From contig LSRX01000858.1 of NCBI GenBank assembly GCA_001939145.1, forward strand, positions 62,001 to 126,000: a DNA stretch of 64,000 nt. The letters run 5' to 3'. Source of the DNA: Symbiodinium microadriaticum (Eukaryota > Sar > Dinophyceae > Suessiales > Symbiodiniaceae). Made by a program: the position numbers and the translations under genes. Position 1 is the stretch's first letter. Each line of letters opens with the position of its first letter. Below are positions 36,483 through 48,695 of the stretch, piece after piece. A model generated the notes under the pieces. It was given only the letters and a program-made list of their open reading frames with translations, had not been told where the DNA came from and made no database searches.

Positions 36483-37431
36483 GCCGCTGAGCTTTCGCAG
36501 TACATGGCCGACAACCCAAAGTGGGCCAAAGAAGAGGTTCAGCAAGCAGAGCAGTTCTCGTGGAATTGCAAACTTGCTCACTATGTCTTCGACAGGGTAG
36601 TTCATCGCAGGCTGCATGTCCGATTGACAGGAACTGCCATGTAACTCTTTTCTGGTTGCAGGAAGACAAGGCCGAGAAGGAAGAGAAGTTGAAACAACAG
36701 CAGCTTCGTGAACGTGCGAAGAGCGATGCTTCTGATGCAGGGACGCCCAATGCAGGACATGCAAGCCACACCATTCTCCGCCCCCGTCTTTCTCCCTCTG
36801 CACATCTCAGGTCTTTGCAATTCTTGGCATAGCTAAGTCCAAGGCGGGCAGCGGGCGTGCTCGGATGATATTTTGCTGAAGTATGCGCCCATCACGAATC
36901 CAGCAAGGACGTCCAGGAGACAGAGCAAAGGAAGAACATGGAGCCGCCCCGAGCTGCAGATGCTGCAGATTGGATGCCCTGGGCCCTGGACCGCTGTAGG
37001 CTTTGAAGCAGGCCAACGAGGCCAAGGAGATGCTCAAGGCTCCGCGGAGCTCTGATCCGTACCACCGGAACTTCTCGAGCCTGCCCGTGAAGGCTGCGGG
37101 GCAACAGGTCCTGGAGCCCAAGCATGCTCGAGACCCTCGTGGCCGGCGCTTCACGTCGGAGCCCTCCCGCGTTAAGGGTGGGAGCGGGCCACTCGAAAAC
37201 CCGGTTTGAGGCTGCTTTCAGATTTCAGGCACATTCTGAGAGCTGTTGCCCTGTGTCCCACGGATGTGGAAAGAAGTCGCTGTGCATGCCAGTTTCTGAC
37301 TTGCCCTTCCTCTGACTGGCTCGGCACGCCTCTGCTGTGAGGACGGCACCACCAGCCCCACGAAGAAGCCGGTCGACGATCCAGGCTCTCCTTCAGGTGC
37401 CGCAGAGGAATTGGTCTTCAGAAGAACTTAG
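36483..37431 (+). CDS. Charged, helical protein of unknown function; five candidate exons
   Basis: Exon-like segments in order: 36483-36596 (AELSQYMADNPKWAKEEV, GT donor), 36662-about 36754 after TTGCAG (EDKAEKEEKLKQQQLRERAK), 36908-36994 (DVQETEQRKNMEPPRAAD, possible GT donor), 37000-37209 (LKQANEAKEMLKAPRSSD) and 37342-37431 after GTGAG (DGTTSPTKKPVDDPGSPSG). Composition is Glu/Lys/Gln-rich, with likely helix or coiled coil followed by a Pro/Ser-rich tail. It may continue the EF-hand-like gene just upstream or be separate. I recognise no domain. Confidence 0.45.
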
Positions 37432-40208
37432 TCTCGTCATGCCTCGTTGGTAGCAGAGGACCGAGCAGGGTTGTGTGAGAGTTTCCATTGCTTGTCGCCT
37501 GCTGACCAGCCCGGATCACATCCGTCACTGTCAACCGACGCGCTGGACGAACCGGCGGCCGCCGTGCTGCTCGTCCCAACAGCAGAGACAGTCTCTTGCC
37601 AGCTTTTTCATGTCAGAACATGCATGTAGGGAGCCGGATGGACATATGGCCTTGATGTGGTACGGATCTTCACACCCCGAGGCAACTGTGGATCCCTCCG
37701 CGGACCGGGCAGGGTTGTGGTTGCAGCGGGTTTCAACTCCAGGCTTCGGGACGCTTGATGAACCCGACACCGGCTCATGCTGCAAGGGGGTCGCTCCGGC
37801 GACGATCCTTTGCAGACGCCTGAACGCCTTGCGCTCATGCTTCACTCGGTAGGTCTGAAAAGCAGCACGGAGCAATCAAGAAGATCACGCAAAACTGCGA
37901 CCACACTGCACATGCAACATATCGAAACTTCTCAAATTCTGCATCCTCGCAACACCCGACTTCATCCAGTCAAAAGCGCCATGCGGCGATCCCGGTCGCC
38001 GCGGCGTAAAGTGGACACGGTCAAGTTGACGAGTGTCCCGACTCGCATGACAGGGTCATGTTGCATGGCCTCATTCGAAATTATTTCGTAAAGGAAGAGC
38101 GTCGAAAGCTTGTGTTTTGCAGTAGGTTTCCTTGTCGCAGGTAGGTACGGTGTCGTTGAACTCATTACGCGTGACGCATTGGCATCTTGAAAGACGAAGG
38201 CCAGATAGCTGGCTTCGGGCGCTACCCGGCGAATCGCCCACCTGGCTTGCGAGTGCGTGTTGGCCGCGAATGCAGCAGCATGGAGGTTCAGAACTTGATG
38301 AATCCCTGCCGCATACAGAATGGTGATGCATTGGTCAAATTGACACCAGACATCCTGAGTTTGCGGCGTTTCCTCCCTGACGTGAGGGATTGCTGGGGTG
38401 ATGCTGCGGGCTTCACGACGTCCGAGGTGCGCCTCTTGAGAGTCCTTAGGACCTTATATGGGAGCCCTTGTTCTCGCATCACAGATCAGCTGCCACAGCC
38501 GTTTCATGCTTGTTGGCTGCAGGCTAGTGTGGTGACCGAGCTGTTCTGAAGAAGTGTCAACAGCAAAGCAGCACAGGTGCTACAGGCCATCAGGAAGCAC
38601 ATGCTCCGCGACCACGGATCTGGAGGGTCGCTTCGTTTCGGTATTGCTGGCAATGAGAACGAGGACAGCCATGAAGTGAAGAAAGTGCCCACATGGTGCT
38701 GACATTGGTGGCGGCTAGTCACTGTTCATAAAATCTGGCAGGGTCTCCAGATACAAGTGTTCCCCAGCCAGAGAATCTTGGTTGCAAAAGCGACGATCCT
38801 TTGCAGTTTCTGTGGTGTACACCAGCAAGGCACTGGAATCAACATCATGGTTCAACTGCAAGAGTCGCCAGCGTAACGCCAGAATGCCAGTGCCTTCACG
38901 TACCGGGGGGGCAGCCAGGAGCTGGCTCGTCAACACCTCGGTCGACACCCCGTTCCACACCTTGTTCGACGCCACGATCGAACAATGGTCGAGGAGGCTG
39001 GATGAAGGAGGCCGACAGCTCACTTGCCACTTTTTGTGCGCACACCCACCCGTACTTGCACAGGTCTGTAAATAGTACAAGAACAGACGGAATGATCCAT
39101 TGCGCCCCGAGAGGGAGGCCAACAACTGGTCAGGCAATGGTTGGTTGCCCCAAACTACCCTGCAATTTTCGCGCCCACTTGTAGCTAACCCAAGAGGTCA
39201 AACCCCCCTTGGCTGCGTGACACGTGTGTCAAACATGTTCTACGCAGTGGTTTAGGCATTTGCATAGACTGAGAGTAACAGCATCAGGACAGGCTACCGA
39301 TCGGGTTTCGGGTACTCAGACGTTCCGAACATACAAGGTCCTGCAGGTTTCCGGATGCAGTAGACGAGGGGCCATAGGATCATGGAATCCGGTCAACACA
39401 TGTGCAAGGCATTTGTCAGCATTAATGTCTTCGCCCGCCCTGATGCTAAGTTTAGCGGTGCATCCCGTCCAACCCGGGAACGCAAGAAGCACATGCAGTG
39501 GAGACACGCCGAGACATCTTCAAGTTTGGCAAACGCTGAAGTTCCATGTAGCAAGGTAATGTAAATGCAGCATCAATCTCATTGGCCGCTTTGCTTTCGC
39601 TGCTTTCTCTACAGGAAGATGGTGATGCAGATCGGCGAGAGGTGCCAATCAAACTCTGTCAGCCTGATTCAGCCTGCCACTGCATGCAGCACCGCATACG
39701 ACGGGATTGGTGGATGAATGACTCACAACTTCAAAAGAAATTTGCTGGAGGTGCCGGTTCCAGGTCGCCTCAGACTGCAGCGAAGGGCCACGTCCGGACC
39801 GTAATTCGGAAAGATGCACCACGGTCATACAAGGTGTGCGTTGCAAAACGAGTACCTCTAAACGAGTATGTGCAGTGCATCTGGCAAGCTGTGTCAATGT
39901 ACCACGGCATGTTCGTTTTCCTAAATTTTTTATCGTAGTCGGTGTAGTTGTTGAAAGTTCTCGCAGTGAGTTTGGTGCTGTTCGATCACGGCAGGAAGTT
40001 TTCGAGCACCAGCAGAATGCGGCGATGCCAAAATGTCCAAGTGGATCTCGTGGGTTGCTTGGCGAGAACGGCTAGGTCTGGGGACGTAGGCTCCCACTGA
40101 TCGCACCCTCCGAAGAGCCGTGCCCAACCCATCGAAAGCGCACAGATGCTCAGGCTTGATGTTCCACACCTGCTTGTCTAAATGCCAGCCTCGCGTGCTG
40201 GTGTGCAG

Positions 40209-40396
40209 GTCCTCAGAGCTGGCTACCAACAATTGGGAATCCGGCTGTGGGGTCGTGAGCTTGGCATATGGTAGGAATCGCTGGTCTTTCCATCAGCTTT
40301 CCCCTGCATGATTTGCTACTGCATTCCCAGATGGTTGGCTAGAGCTGGATGCCGTCAAAGATGACGTGCCGTGGCACATGGGCCGCTTTGGCAAGG
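40209..40396 (+). CDS. Two phase-compatible exons of an unidentified protein
   Basis: Exon 40209-40263 follows GTGCAG and reads AGYQQLGIRLWGREL, ending before a GC donor. Exon 40331-40396 follows TTCCCAG and reads ELDAVKDDVPWHMGRFGK, with a GTGAG donor. Joined they stay in frame. A further candidate at about 40469-40605 reads GYIRDIDIEGRFDFWNGWLK, but its junction does not fit without another small exon. No family recognised. Confidence 0.5.
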
Positions 40397-41944
40397 GTGA
40401 GAGGCTTGGCTGCAGAATTCTGCAGATCTGCGGAGTCGGAGAATGCTGCAGTCTTACGCTGTCAGGTTGGAAGGCTACATTCGTGACATTGACATTGAGG
40501 GCCGCTTCGATTTCTGGAATGGCTGGCTCAAGAAGGTGCCCCATGTCCCTTGGCTCTGCCTCACACAGCGTCAGCGGCATTCCCTCTTCATTTACAAACC
40601 ATAGGCCTTTGGGCTCGAGCTTAAGGGAGTGCAGGGATCGGGGCCGCACGGGGGGAAGAGCTTGCGCAAACCATAGCTGAGGACCGCCGACAGCCTAGGA
40701 ATGCCGGATGGGTGAAGGCAGGACTTAAAAACCAAGAATCACCCCTGGGTGGCCCGTGGCATCGAGTGCCCGGCTCGGGCAGGCAGAGGAAAAGGAGGAG
40801 CAAGACAACGACGACAGGCCTGGCTGAGTGAAGAGTGCGTAGACTCGAAAGAATCGGCATCTCAAGCGAAGCCAGATGATGTACTCTGTTGCCATATACT
40901 GATACTTGCACATCTCAGAATCCTCTCCTGCTCCATTGTTACCAGTTGCACATCCTGATGTAGTCAACCACCCGTGGTCAAACCTTGAGACCCCTGGCTG
41001 AGATTTTCCGAGCTTGAAGAGATCGACAAGGCAACAGCGTGTCTCATTGCATCTCGATGGTCTGCAGAGCTGAGCGGCACCGACACAACGGCATACACTT
41101 GTAAGGTTGTCATGCTCTTTGTTTACTTGCGGCAAATCGCAACATGGCAATATGTGCTGGCATATGTTGAGAAGGTTGTGAAGACAGAGGAGCCCGACTT
41201 TGGTTGCGACTGAGCGGCTCTTGTTCGCAGTGCTGCACGGCTGATGTGCTCAGCCACCAGGCTGCCTTGCAACGTGATCCTGTCCTGCCTGTACTCGTAG
41301 AGACATAGACATAGGCATACATAGGCTGAAGACGGACAGGCTTGAGCTTTAATACTTGATGTCTGAACATTGTGACTCAAGACGACTGAAGGGAGCACCG
41401 CCCTTGTCCGACTGATGTGCTCAGTCTTCGGTGGTTCGCGCCCGTCTCTTCGCTAGATGTTTTTTAATGTAACCGCGTCCGCAACATGGGCGTCACCTGG
41501 ACCGCCCTTATGGCATTGCAGCTCTTTTGCAGAGACATCGCTTCATTTCTGAATGCTGGGTTAGCCAAGCGGATACTGTGTGCTCTTGTATGAGCTGCGC
41601 AACGCCATCTACGCTTGAGGTGCCCACCAGGAAGATAGAGTGTGGAAGTGCTTGTCTTCAGAGCACTTGCATCCCACTTGATACGCGTTGAAAAAAGCTT
41701 TTATTGTGAGGGAAACGTGACGCGTCTTAATGTCTGCAAACTCGTGGTGTTCGGTTCGTCAGGATCTGCCGAAGCTCCACTTGCAGGGGTACGGCCATGA
41801 CTCTCTGCAGCAGCGTATAGACAGGAAGCTCTGGTCTACTTCAGGTTTCGGATTTGCCACTGGTCGTACATCGCGAAGCCACATGTCAGGAATCAGCAAG
41901 AGCCTTTCTGAGCCCCGGTAAGCAGAACACTGTGTGAGCACTAC

Positions 41945-42104
41945 CGAGGCATGTTTTGCACTGCGCTTCTCGCCTGACGATCTGCAGCTGGCCGGAGGCG
42001 TGCCGGCAGCCAAGGAAGTAGACTACTATGACTACATTCGATTGCTGATGTGGGTGGACCTCACGTACCGTGACAAGATACACTTCGTGTACCCTTACAG
42101 CATT
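41945..42104 (+). CDS. Unidentified exon rich in aromatic residues
   Basis: The frame reads LRFSPDDLQLAGGVPAAKE, then DYYDYIRLLMWVDLTYRDKI, HFVYPYSI, with a possible GC donor before the stop at 42108. Strongly protein-like. It may join the Ala/Lys-rich exon at 42.45-42.69 kb. I cannot name the family. Confidence 0.5.
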
Positions 42105-42445
42105 GCATGAGATGTTGCATTCTGCCATTCGATTGTCGACGAAATCTAGCATGGGTTCGGCTTGGTTCGCAAAGCTGTGGGATTCCTTGGCAGCCTACCT
42201 CGATGGTGGTCTGCGAGTCTTCGACGTAGCTCGCCACTGGGCCAAACAAAATCGGAGGAAATTGCTGTTGTTGATCAGTTCGGGGTGGAGTTGCTGTTCT
42301 CTCAAGCCTGGATGTGGAATGGAAGCCCCCCATGCAGGAAGCCCTCCATGGAGCCTAAGGAGCGCAGCACCTGCACACGCTCAATCTATCGCCGCGCAAT
42401 CTTGCGAGGACCGATCTTCAGTTTTTAACTCTTACGGTACAGTAA

Positions 42446-42693
42446 TCTTGCGCCGCGCGCAAGTGCGCCAGGGACGAGGAGAAGGATGACATGGAGGCTG
42501 CCGCAGAAAAGGCGGCGCTCGAACGTGGCAAACGGCTCTCGAAGCGAGGCATTGGGCTCAGTGGGGGCAAGCGCCCTTCCAACGCGGCCTTGTTGGCAGA
42601 AGCACTGTGAGACGGCCATGTTAAAGTCGTGGTGTTCATGGCAATCAAGCTCGCCAGGCACTGCGATGCTGAACTTGCGCTGGCTGTCAGCAG
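42446..42693 (+). pseudogene. Coding-like exon interrupted by an in-frame TGA
   Basis: The frame reads DEEKDDMEAAAEKAALERGK, then GGKRPSNAALLAEAL, hits TGA at 42608-42610, and continues in the same frame as DGHVKVVVFMAIKLARHCDA to a GT donor at 42694. Both halves look like one helical protein. A CGA to TGA change would explain it, as would a missed intron or an assembly error. The - strand is open too (42418-42873). Confidence 0.4.
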
Positions 42694-43317
42694 GTAGGCC
42701 CTGCATCCTGTGGCTGTCAGTGTCGCCATGTGTCGCCCTAGACACATCGCCAGTTTCGTTTCGGACATCTGGTGTCCGGAGTGTTGTGGTCGCCATGCTC
42801 GCCGTTCCTGTCCAAACAGTTTGCTTGGAAGATACGCAAAACACGAATAGGATTCGGCAAATCTGAGTTTCACAGCTCTTGCGGGTTTACCTTGTCAGGT
42901 TGCTCCAGGTGGAACCACACCAAAATGTGTTCTGTGCTCCCCTGTTACTGTTCCGATGTGGGAAGTGACCAGGACGCACAGCCAACATTGTCGCCACTGT
43001 CGACACAGCTGGCAGCTTGTTCAAACTTCTGGAGTTGTCCAAGGTTTACAGTGGTACATACTGCCAGGCGCATAGTCGTGGATCTCGGCATAGATGGCAT
43101 AGAGTCACAGAGCAGAAGAGGGCTCGTCTCAAAGACACACCGAAGTATTGAGTCACCGACAGTCGGGCACAACAATTTTTCGGTTCCAGTTGGATGCTGG
43201 TGATGGTGATGATGCTGATGCTGATGCTGATGCTGGCAGTAGAGCTGAGTGGGGACGCGAAGGTAATGTAAGAGTGTAATGACAACGCGCCCGGGGTCCT
43301 AAAGAGTGTGACCTCAG

Positions 43318-43716
43318 GAGATCCTGAATCTGAACCGCCATCTGCAAGAAGCCTGTGCTGGAGGTACCGTTGGCTTCTGGGAGGTGACACGCGGCGGAGG
43401 CGTGAAGATTCTGGCGGAGATGCTGGGAGCCACAGATTTACGCCATGAACATTTACAGATGGTCGACAAAGGCAAACTCTGCAACGAGGCCTGGAGAGTC
43501 CGAGTTGGGGGCGCTGTCCTTCAGCGAGGCGAGTTCTCAATCTCGCCCTCGTACTCCATGCTTCGAGCTTGCACGTTGAACAGGGCGGAGACAAGTTGCT
43601 GGTCGGTGGGCAGGCGCAATGTCATTGTCACTGTCTTGGTTTGTAGGCGCGGTAATGTATTACTGCTTTTTGGCCGTCGGCGTGCGGCGTGCGGCGCCGT
43701 GCCTGGCATGATGTAG
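43318..43716 (+). CDS. Open exon-like segment of 133 codons
   Basis: After ACCTCAG the frame reads EILNLNRHLQEACAGGTVGF, VKILAEMLGATDLRHEHLQM, then KLCNEAWRVRVGG, staying open to 43716. The first two thirds look like a helical globular protein. The last part (from about 43560) is less convincing and may be intron. Unknown family. Confidence 0.45.
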   Translation, partial: EILNLNRHLQEACAGGTVGFWEVTRGGGVKILAEMLGATDLRHEHLQMVDKGKLCNEAWRVRVGGAVLQRGEFSISPSYSMLRACTLNRAETSCWSVGRRNVIVTVLVCRRGNVLLLFGRRRAACGAVPGMM

Positions 43717-44224
43717 TCGACCCCTAGTCAGTCCTATTCCATGGAGTGGCTCAAGGTATTGAGCTTGATCATGTGCCGTAGCACGCCTTGGAACATCAAA
43801 TCGCTCAAGACGCAGAATACGGCAGGAGCGGGTCGTAAAGGTTTTCGATGTGGAGCAGTCCCAAGCTCAGACCGCGAGACAACACGTGGTTGCAGTAGTG
43901 GAGTTTTGTGTCATAGTGTCATGAGACAGCCGAGCCTCCGCCTCTAGCACTGACTCTGGTGCCAAGGCTGAAGTCGAGCAAAGGCCGTGACATGAAGGTG
44001 CCACATAAGATCAGACATTCTTCGCTGCCTACACAGAAGTTGAACCTGGGTGGTAGTGCGAGCGCCTATGGAATGTGGTCCCGCAGCCGCCTGAGCAGGA
44101 AGAGCTCTGCCTTGGTTCAAAGGATGCCATGGTAGGCGCAACTGTGGTCCAGGGATGCTGTGCTGATGCCGCTGCAGCCGATAGTGCAGAGTTGCATGGA
44201 GTCGAAGGATGCCCATCGATAGTC

Positions 44225-44345
44225 CAGTGCGAACCTCTTCGTTTGCCGAAGGAGACAAGCCTTGCCGCCACAGCTTGAAGATCATGAGCCTCTCGGCACC
44301 GAAGTCATCGAGACTACTGTTCAGATCAACCTTCCAGATGGATGA
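44225..44345 (+). CDS. Short candidate exon upstream of the second WD40 gene
   Basis: The frame reads ALPPQLEDHEPLGTEVIETT, then VQINLPDG, to TGA. Protein-like but unplaced; it could be a 5' exon of the WD40 gene at 44.64 kb. Confidence 0.3.
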
Positions 44346-44640
44346 ATGAGTGGTGTATTATGTGTATTCGATAAATACTGCCACGGGCCTGCAGGATCCC
44401 GCTTGCCTCTTCCTGTTGTGAGAGAAGCCAAGCCAAAACCTGACACCGATCACGTTGGATAAGAATCGAGCAGCCAGCGGCTACGCGCAACATCCCGCAT
44501 GATGTGTAGTCACTCCGGCATCCGCATTCTCAGGCTCGCCCATTCATCTCAACATGAGAGATGGGCTTTGCGAAGAATTCGAGTGTCAGCCGGCAAAGTG
44601 TTAGGGTGTGCCTTGGTTCCAACGCGAGGTCTTCGGTCAG

Positions 44641-45107
44641 TGCCAGAGCATCAACACCTGTTCTTATCCGGTGGAATGGACAGGAGCCAGCCACCCCAGG
44701 GCCGTGCTGAGCAACAATGGAGCTTGCAAAAGCTTTGGAAAGTCCTTTCAGGAGTGTCCTTCTGTGGGACCTTCGTACTCCCAAAGCGCCATCGGCATGG
44801 ATATCCGGGGTGGAGCTGAGCAACTTGGCACAAAGAGGCCTCTCCGGCTGTCAGACACTTTGAATCCTCATGCTGCGGTTTTCTTTAGTACTTGAACTCA
44901 CGGCCGGTTGCTCAGGTGGCGACTCATTAGACATCTCCCGCGATGGCAACACCGTTCTGGCAGGAGCGTCCACTGCGTTTGGACTTCAATCATAACACGC
45001 TTTGAAGAGGCCTTGAAGAGTCTCCCTCAGGAAGCCACCGCAGCTTGAACCCGCTTCAGCTCTTCGACCTACGTCTGCTGAAGCAGGCAGACGAGTCAGA
45101 GAAAAAG
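44641..45107 (+). CDS. WD40-repeat protein, partial, with very short introns
   Basis: Four exons of a WD40 propeller are visible. 44641-44683 reads PEHQHLFLSGGMDR. 44752-about 44809 reads SVLLWDLRTPKAPSAW. 44916-44976 reads GGDSLDISRDGNTVLAGAST. 45044-about 45107 reads LNPLQLFDLRLLKQADESEK. Joining 44683 to 44752 gives SGGMDRSVLLWDLR in frame across a 68-nt intron starting GA. Joining 44976 to 45044 gives ASTALNPLQLFDLR in frame across a 67-nt GT-AG intron. WD signatures are the SGG..D...LWDLR and DISRDGNTVLAG...LQLFDLR units. The gene must extend both ways; candidate downstream exons are at 45.6-46.0 kb. It is not WDR53, and I cannot name the subfamily. Confidence 0.82.
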
Positions 45108-45572
45108 GCCGGAACAGCTACCGTGTGTTGCGATGTCCTTTGCACAATGTGAGCGGCACCACAGTTTTCGGAAGCCTCTTAGACCCCTGAGTGCAGACTG
45201 CGACTCTCGATGTCGTGCCTTCCAGCACTTTTTTGATCTTTTCGACATCGCTGCCGTGCAATCATGTCAGGAAGGACCTCTGTGACATATCCCGTTTGTC
45301 CACGTGCAAGTTTTTGAACATGGTAGTCATATCGCATGCCCGCATCCACTGCAGGCTGGGCTCACCATGACTGCAGTGCAAACATACCAGTGGTCCGCGC
45401 CGCAGCTGGGAAACGAGGATGCGGTCCGGTGAGGCGCAAGGTAGCGCACTCTGGGAGGAGAAGCTCGATACCAGCAGACCGTCGTCAGTGCACATTGCTG
45501 CTATATCCGGCCGGTTGAATCTGTTGCCGAAGGTCCGGAGATGCCTCGGAGAAGGCCTGCTGAGACTAGTTC

Positions 45573-45960
45573 TTGGTTTTTGCCAGTTCTTTGAGTGCTC
45601 GGATGAGGGATTCAACTCTGGGCCGCTTCTTGGAAAAGGCGGAACTGCCCGAACTATCAGCACTGAGGCTGCCCAGCCTTCGTGCATGGTCTTCCAAGCT
45701 GGGTCCGAAGCTCACCCCTTCGGACCGGGCAGACCTCCAGACACAGCACGGCATCGGAGATTTCCATGACTTCGCTTTTGACACAAAACACTTCTTTTTA
45801 TAGACTGAACCAAATTCGTGGGCAGAAGAGATGCAGGAGGCCTTCCATGCAGTAGACAAGTTGATGCTGAAGTCTTGCCAAGGTGGGACAGCTTTGACAA
45901 CACAACAATTGCAGCTGCCGGTGAGAAGGAGAATCAGGCCCTGCCCCCTAGTGACTTGAT
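45573..45960 (+). CDS. Candidate exons downstream of the second WD40 gene
   Basis: 45573-45803 reads FLEKAELPELSALRLPSLRA, then GPKLTPSDRADLQTQHGIGD. About 45820-45955 reads EEMQEAFHAVDKLMLKSCQG. Both are helical. They may be 3' exons of the WD40 gene or a new gene. Confidence 0.3.
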
Positions 45961-46019
45961 GGAGCATGTGCAGGACACATTGACTGGAGAGTTTTCCACT
46001 CGGTGGTGCCGGTAAGCAA

Positions 46020-47290
46020 AGCTGTGATGCAACCAGGCGAATGCATCTAACAGCACAGCCGCTCGCGCGACACCGAATGGGCTGGTCGTAGCACGTCAGG
46101 CGCGGATCTTCGAACGGCCAAAGAACGGGGGTCCGTTGCGGTCACTTGGGCAGCAGCCAGGGCGACGTCTCTGCATGAGCAGAGCTGCTGTTGCTCAGGA
46201 TTCTCAGCTCGTTGGAAGGCTACAGTCGTGCCTTCTATTCTGCCTCGGTCAGTTCAGACGGAAGGCCTGTGTGGATAGGATCCGAGCGGGGTCGGAGCTG
46301 AGCTTCAGAAGCCTCGACGTGAGGGAGGGGCATAGGCATGGGCAGAGTGGCACGGGATTCGAGTGGTGCGGAGGACTGCCGCATTCGGCAGCTCCGACGG
46401 CTCTGTTCGGCACCGAGGAACGCACCAGCGCAGCACATGTAGTACATGTATGCAGCACAGTACTACACGGGATTTCGATGCTGTTTGTGCAGCGCTTGGC
46501 ACCTACAGAAAAGGGTCTCCATCGTTCACCATGCTATGGCACTTTTATGGCTTTCCAACTTCCCTGCGCACTTTACAGTGGTGTGGCATTCTCCCAAAGC
46601 CTGAACCGTCATTCGAAGATGCCTTCTCCCAACGAGCACATGTGAATCAGATATTCAAGCCGAATGCTAGGTCTCCAGGAGCTCAAAGAGAATAGCCACA
46701 ATCAATGAATGTCCTACATGTTAGAAATCCTGGCAGGACAACACCGCATCTTCGATGTAATCTGTCGACCAAAAGCATACCTCCTGACCCGATAGTCTTC
46801 CAGTCGAGAAATGATGGCACAAAATAAAGTAAAGAGAGCTCAGTATGCCTCACGTACCTTCAGGTGCTATGTTGGTAAGGTTCGCATTGCTGCAGATGTG
46901 TGCTAAGATCGTCATCTCGAATGTCCGCATCATGTGAGAAGAGGAGTCCTGTCCCGAGGTGTGCAGTCTTTGCACTGTTAGGAAGAACATCTACCGCAAG
47001 ACTCTGAAGTACTTCGTGATGTTAGTGCAGCAGCATGGGGCCGGAATGTGGAGACTGCAAAACCGATTGCGGTATGTTGCTTTCGAAATGGGCGCGAGAC
47101 TGTTTAACAGAAGTGCGCCAAGATTGTGCAGATTGTTTAAGCTGTCATGTGTCACTTGCAAGCAGCTGTGCTACGAACGTCTGGACGAACCCGAGGTGTC
47201 AAGGGCACAAACGAGTACAACCCACTGAAGCATCAGCGCACGGTTTTCATTGTGACTCGATAGGGTTGTCCTGCTGGACAGTGAGCTCCG
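46020..47290. other. No firm gene
   Basis: A 169-codon + frame (46136-46645) and a Cys-rich frame (47035-47301, GPECGDCKTDCG) are present. A second frame over the same bases is equally open, so neither is called. Confidence 0.45.
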
Positions 47291-47702
47291 GAAGCGCTTG
47301 AACATGCCTGGACTTCAATCTTCGTGCCCAGCAGCGGCAGCGGAGTCAGCTCTCCACAAGCTGAGAGCCATCGAGAGAAGTATCTCCGTCAGCAGAGACC
47401 AGGACATAGCAGAGGACAACAGCTTCGAGCAGAGCTCACATCATCCTGCTGTTTCTGACATCATCCCTGCGCAGTACAGCCGTGCTGCACCGAAAGTCGA
47501 AGGCAAGAATTTCTGCATGCTGAGATTTGCTGCGCTCGCAGAAAAGAGCTATGCTTGATCTCAGTCGGTTGTCCTTCATTCGCGAGAGAAGGGTGCTCAT
47601 GGTTTGGCTGTAGTCCCTCGTACCATGGACTGGGATTGAGACTCTGGGGGATGGAAAGGCTTTTGGCGGGTCTCGTTGCCAGCAGGGCCTGAGATCTCGC
47701 AG

Positions 47703-47753
47703 GAGCGCAGAGAGAAGCACAAGGACAAGAAGGACAAGGACAAGAAGGACAAG
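47703..47753 (+). CDS. Lys/Asp-rich micro-exon
   Basis: Bounded by ATCTCGCAG and GTGAGA, the 51-nt exon reads ERREKHKDKKDKDKKDK. The borders are a clean AG acceptor followed by G and a GT donor. Host gene unknown. Confidence 0.45.
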
Positions 47754-48072
47754 GTGAGATGCAACCATAATCCGATCACAAGACTGCAAGCCTCTTTCGA
47801 ATCATGGTAGGAGTTCAAGCTCTTAAGAGACTTCCGTCGATTGACCAGTTCCATGTCTCGTCATGGGTTGAAATTCTACAGCTTGTTTGCACTTGATTGC
47901 AGGAGGGGCCAGAAGCAGCATTTGTTGTCGGGACCTCGGTCTTTGTTCTTGTTTGCCACGGAAAATTGGATTATCTTGGCTCGTGGTGCAAAGGGACGCA
48001 AAGCTCCCGAGCCTGAAGAGGCTTGATCCCTGGGCAAAAGAATCGCAATGAGCTGGTAGCTGAAGTTTGCAG

Positions 48073-48305
48073 GTGACGGCGAAGGATATAATGCCGCAGC
48101 CTGGCCAAGACCCAACCTCAGCGGGAGAACTTCGGAGCTCGGAGAAGCCCTGAGCCTCAAGGCGCTGCAGGACTTCGGCTTTCCTGCCACCGTGGACGGT
48201 TCCATGACAGCACAGCACTTCCTTACACCTCCACGAATGCCTGTTCGACGGGCCCTGTCGAAGGTTTCTTCCTCTTCATGCGAGAACGTGAGCGCATTCG
48301 ACTGA
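48073..48305 (+). CDS. Unidentified exon-like segment of about 76 codons
   Basis: After GTTTGCAG the frame reads YNAAAWPRPNLSGRTSELGE, ALSLKALQDFGFPATVDGSM, TPPRMPVRRALSK, ending at TGA 48303. It lacks an internal start, as expected of an internal exon. No family recognised. Confidence 0.45.
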
Positions 48306-48639
48306 GACGCGACTCTTGGACGATGGTTAAGCGTGCAGATTTGTTTTGAACGGAAGCTTGACCGTTAGAGGCAGGTTCGGCAAGTTCAATTCAACTGATT
48401 CAAAACGCAGGCTGACTGTGTGCTGCGAGCAGACAACCGGAATCCGTTTGTTGCAGCTTTCCCCCAACAAGAAGCATCAACAACACATGCTGTGCTGAAA
48501 TACTGAAGAGTTCCATGAATGATCTTACCTTTGTCGACATGATTTCCAATTGCGCTTGACCAGGGACAGTCGGGGGGCGGGGGGNGGCTTTCCAGTCCTG
48601 AATGCAGGTCTGACGGCCCAAAGGGTCATCATAAGACGG

Positions 48640-48695
48640 TTTAGGGTTTTAGGGTTTAGGATTCAGGGGTTTAGGGTTTAGGGTGGGGGGGGGGG
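48640..48695. repeat. TTTAGGG patch ending in a G run
   Basis: Five TTTAGGG-like units are followed by about 13 G. About 60 bases upstream, a G-rich stretch holds the single ambiguous base (N at 48585). Confidence 0.85.

Noticed and set aside
38611..38690. DLEGRF plus a KKVP-like match resembling IEGRFDFW...KKVP at 40.5 kb
   Set aside because: The two motifs are in different frames and at unequal spacing at 38.6 kb; similarity too short to call a paralogue.
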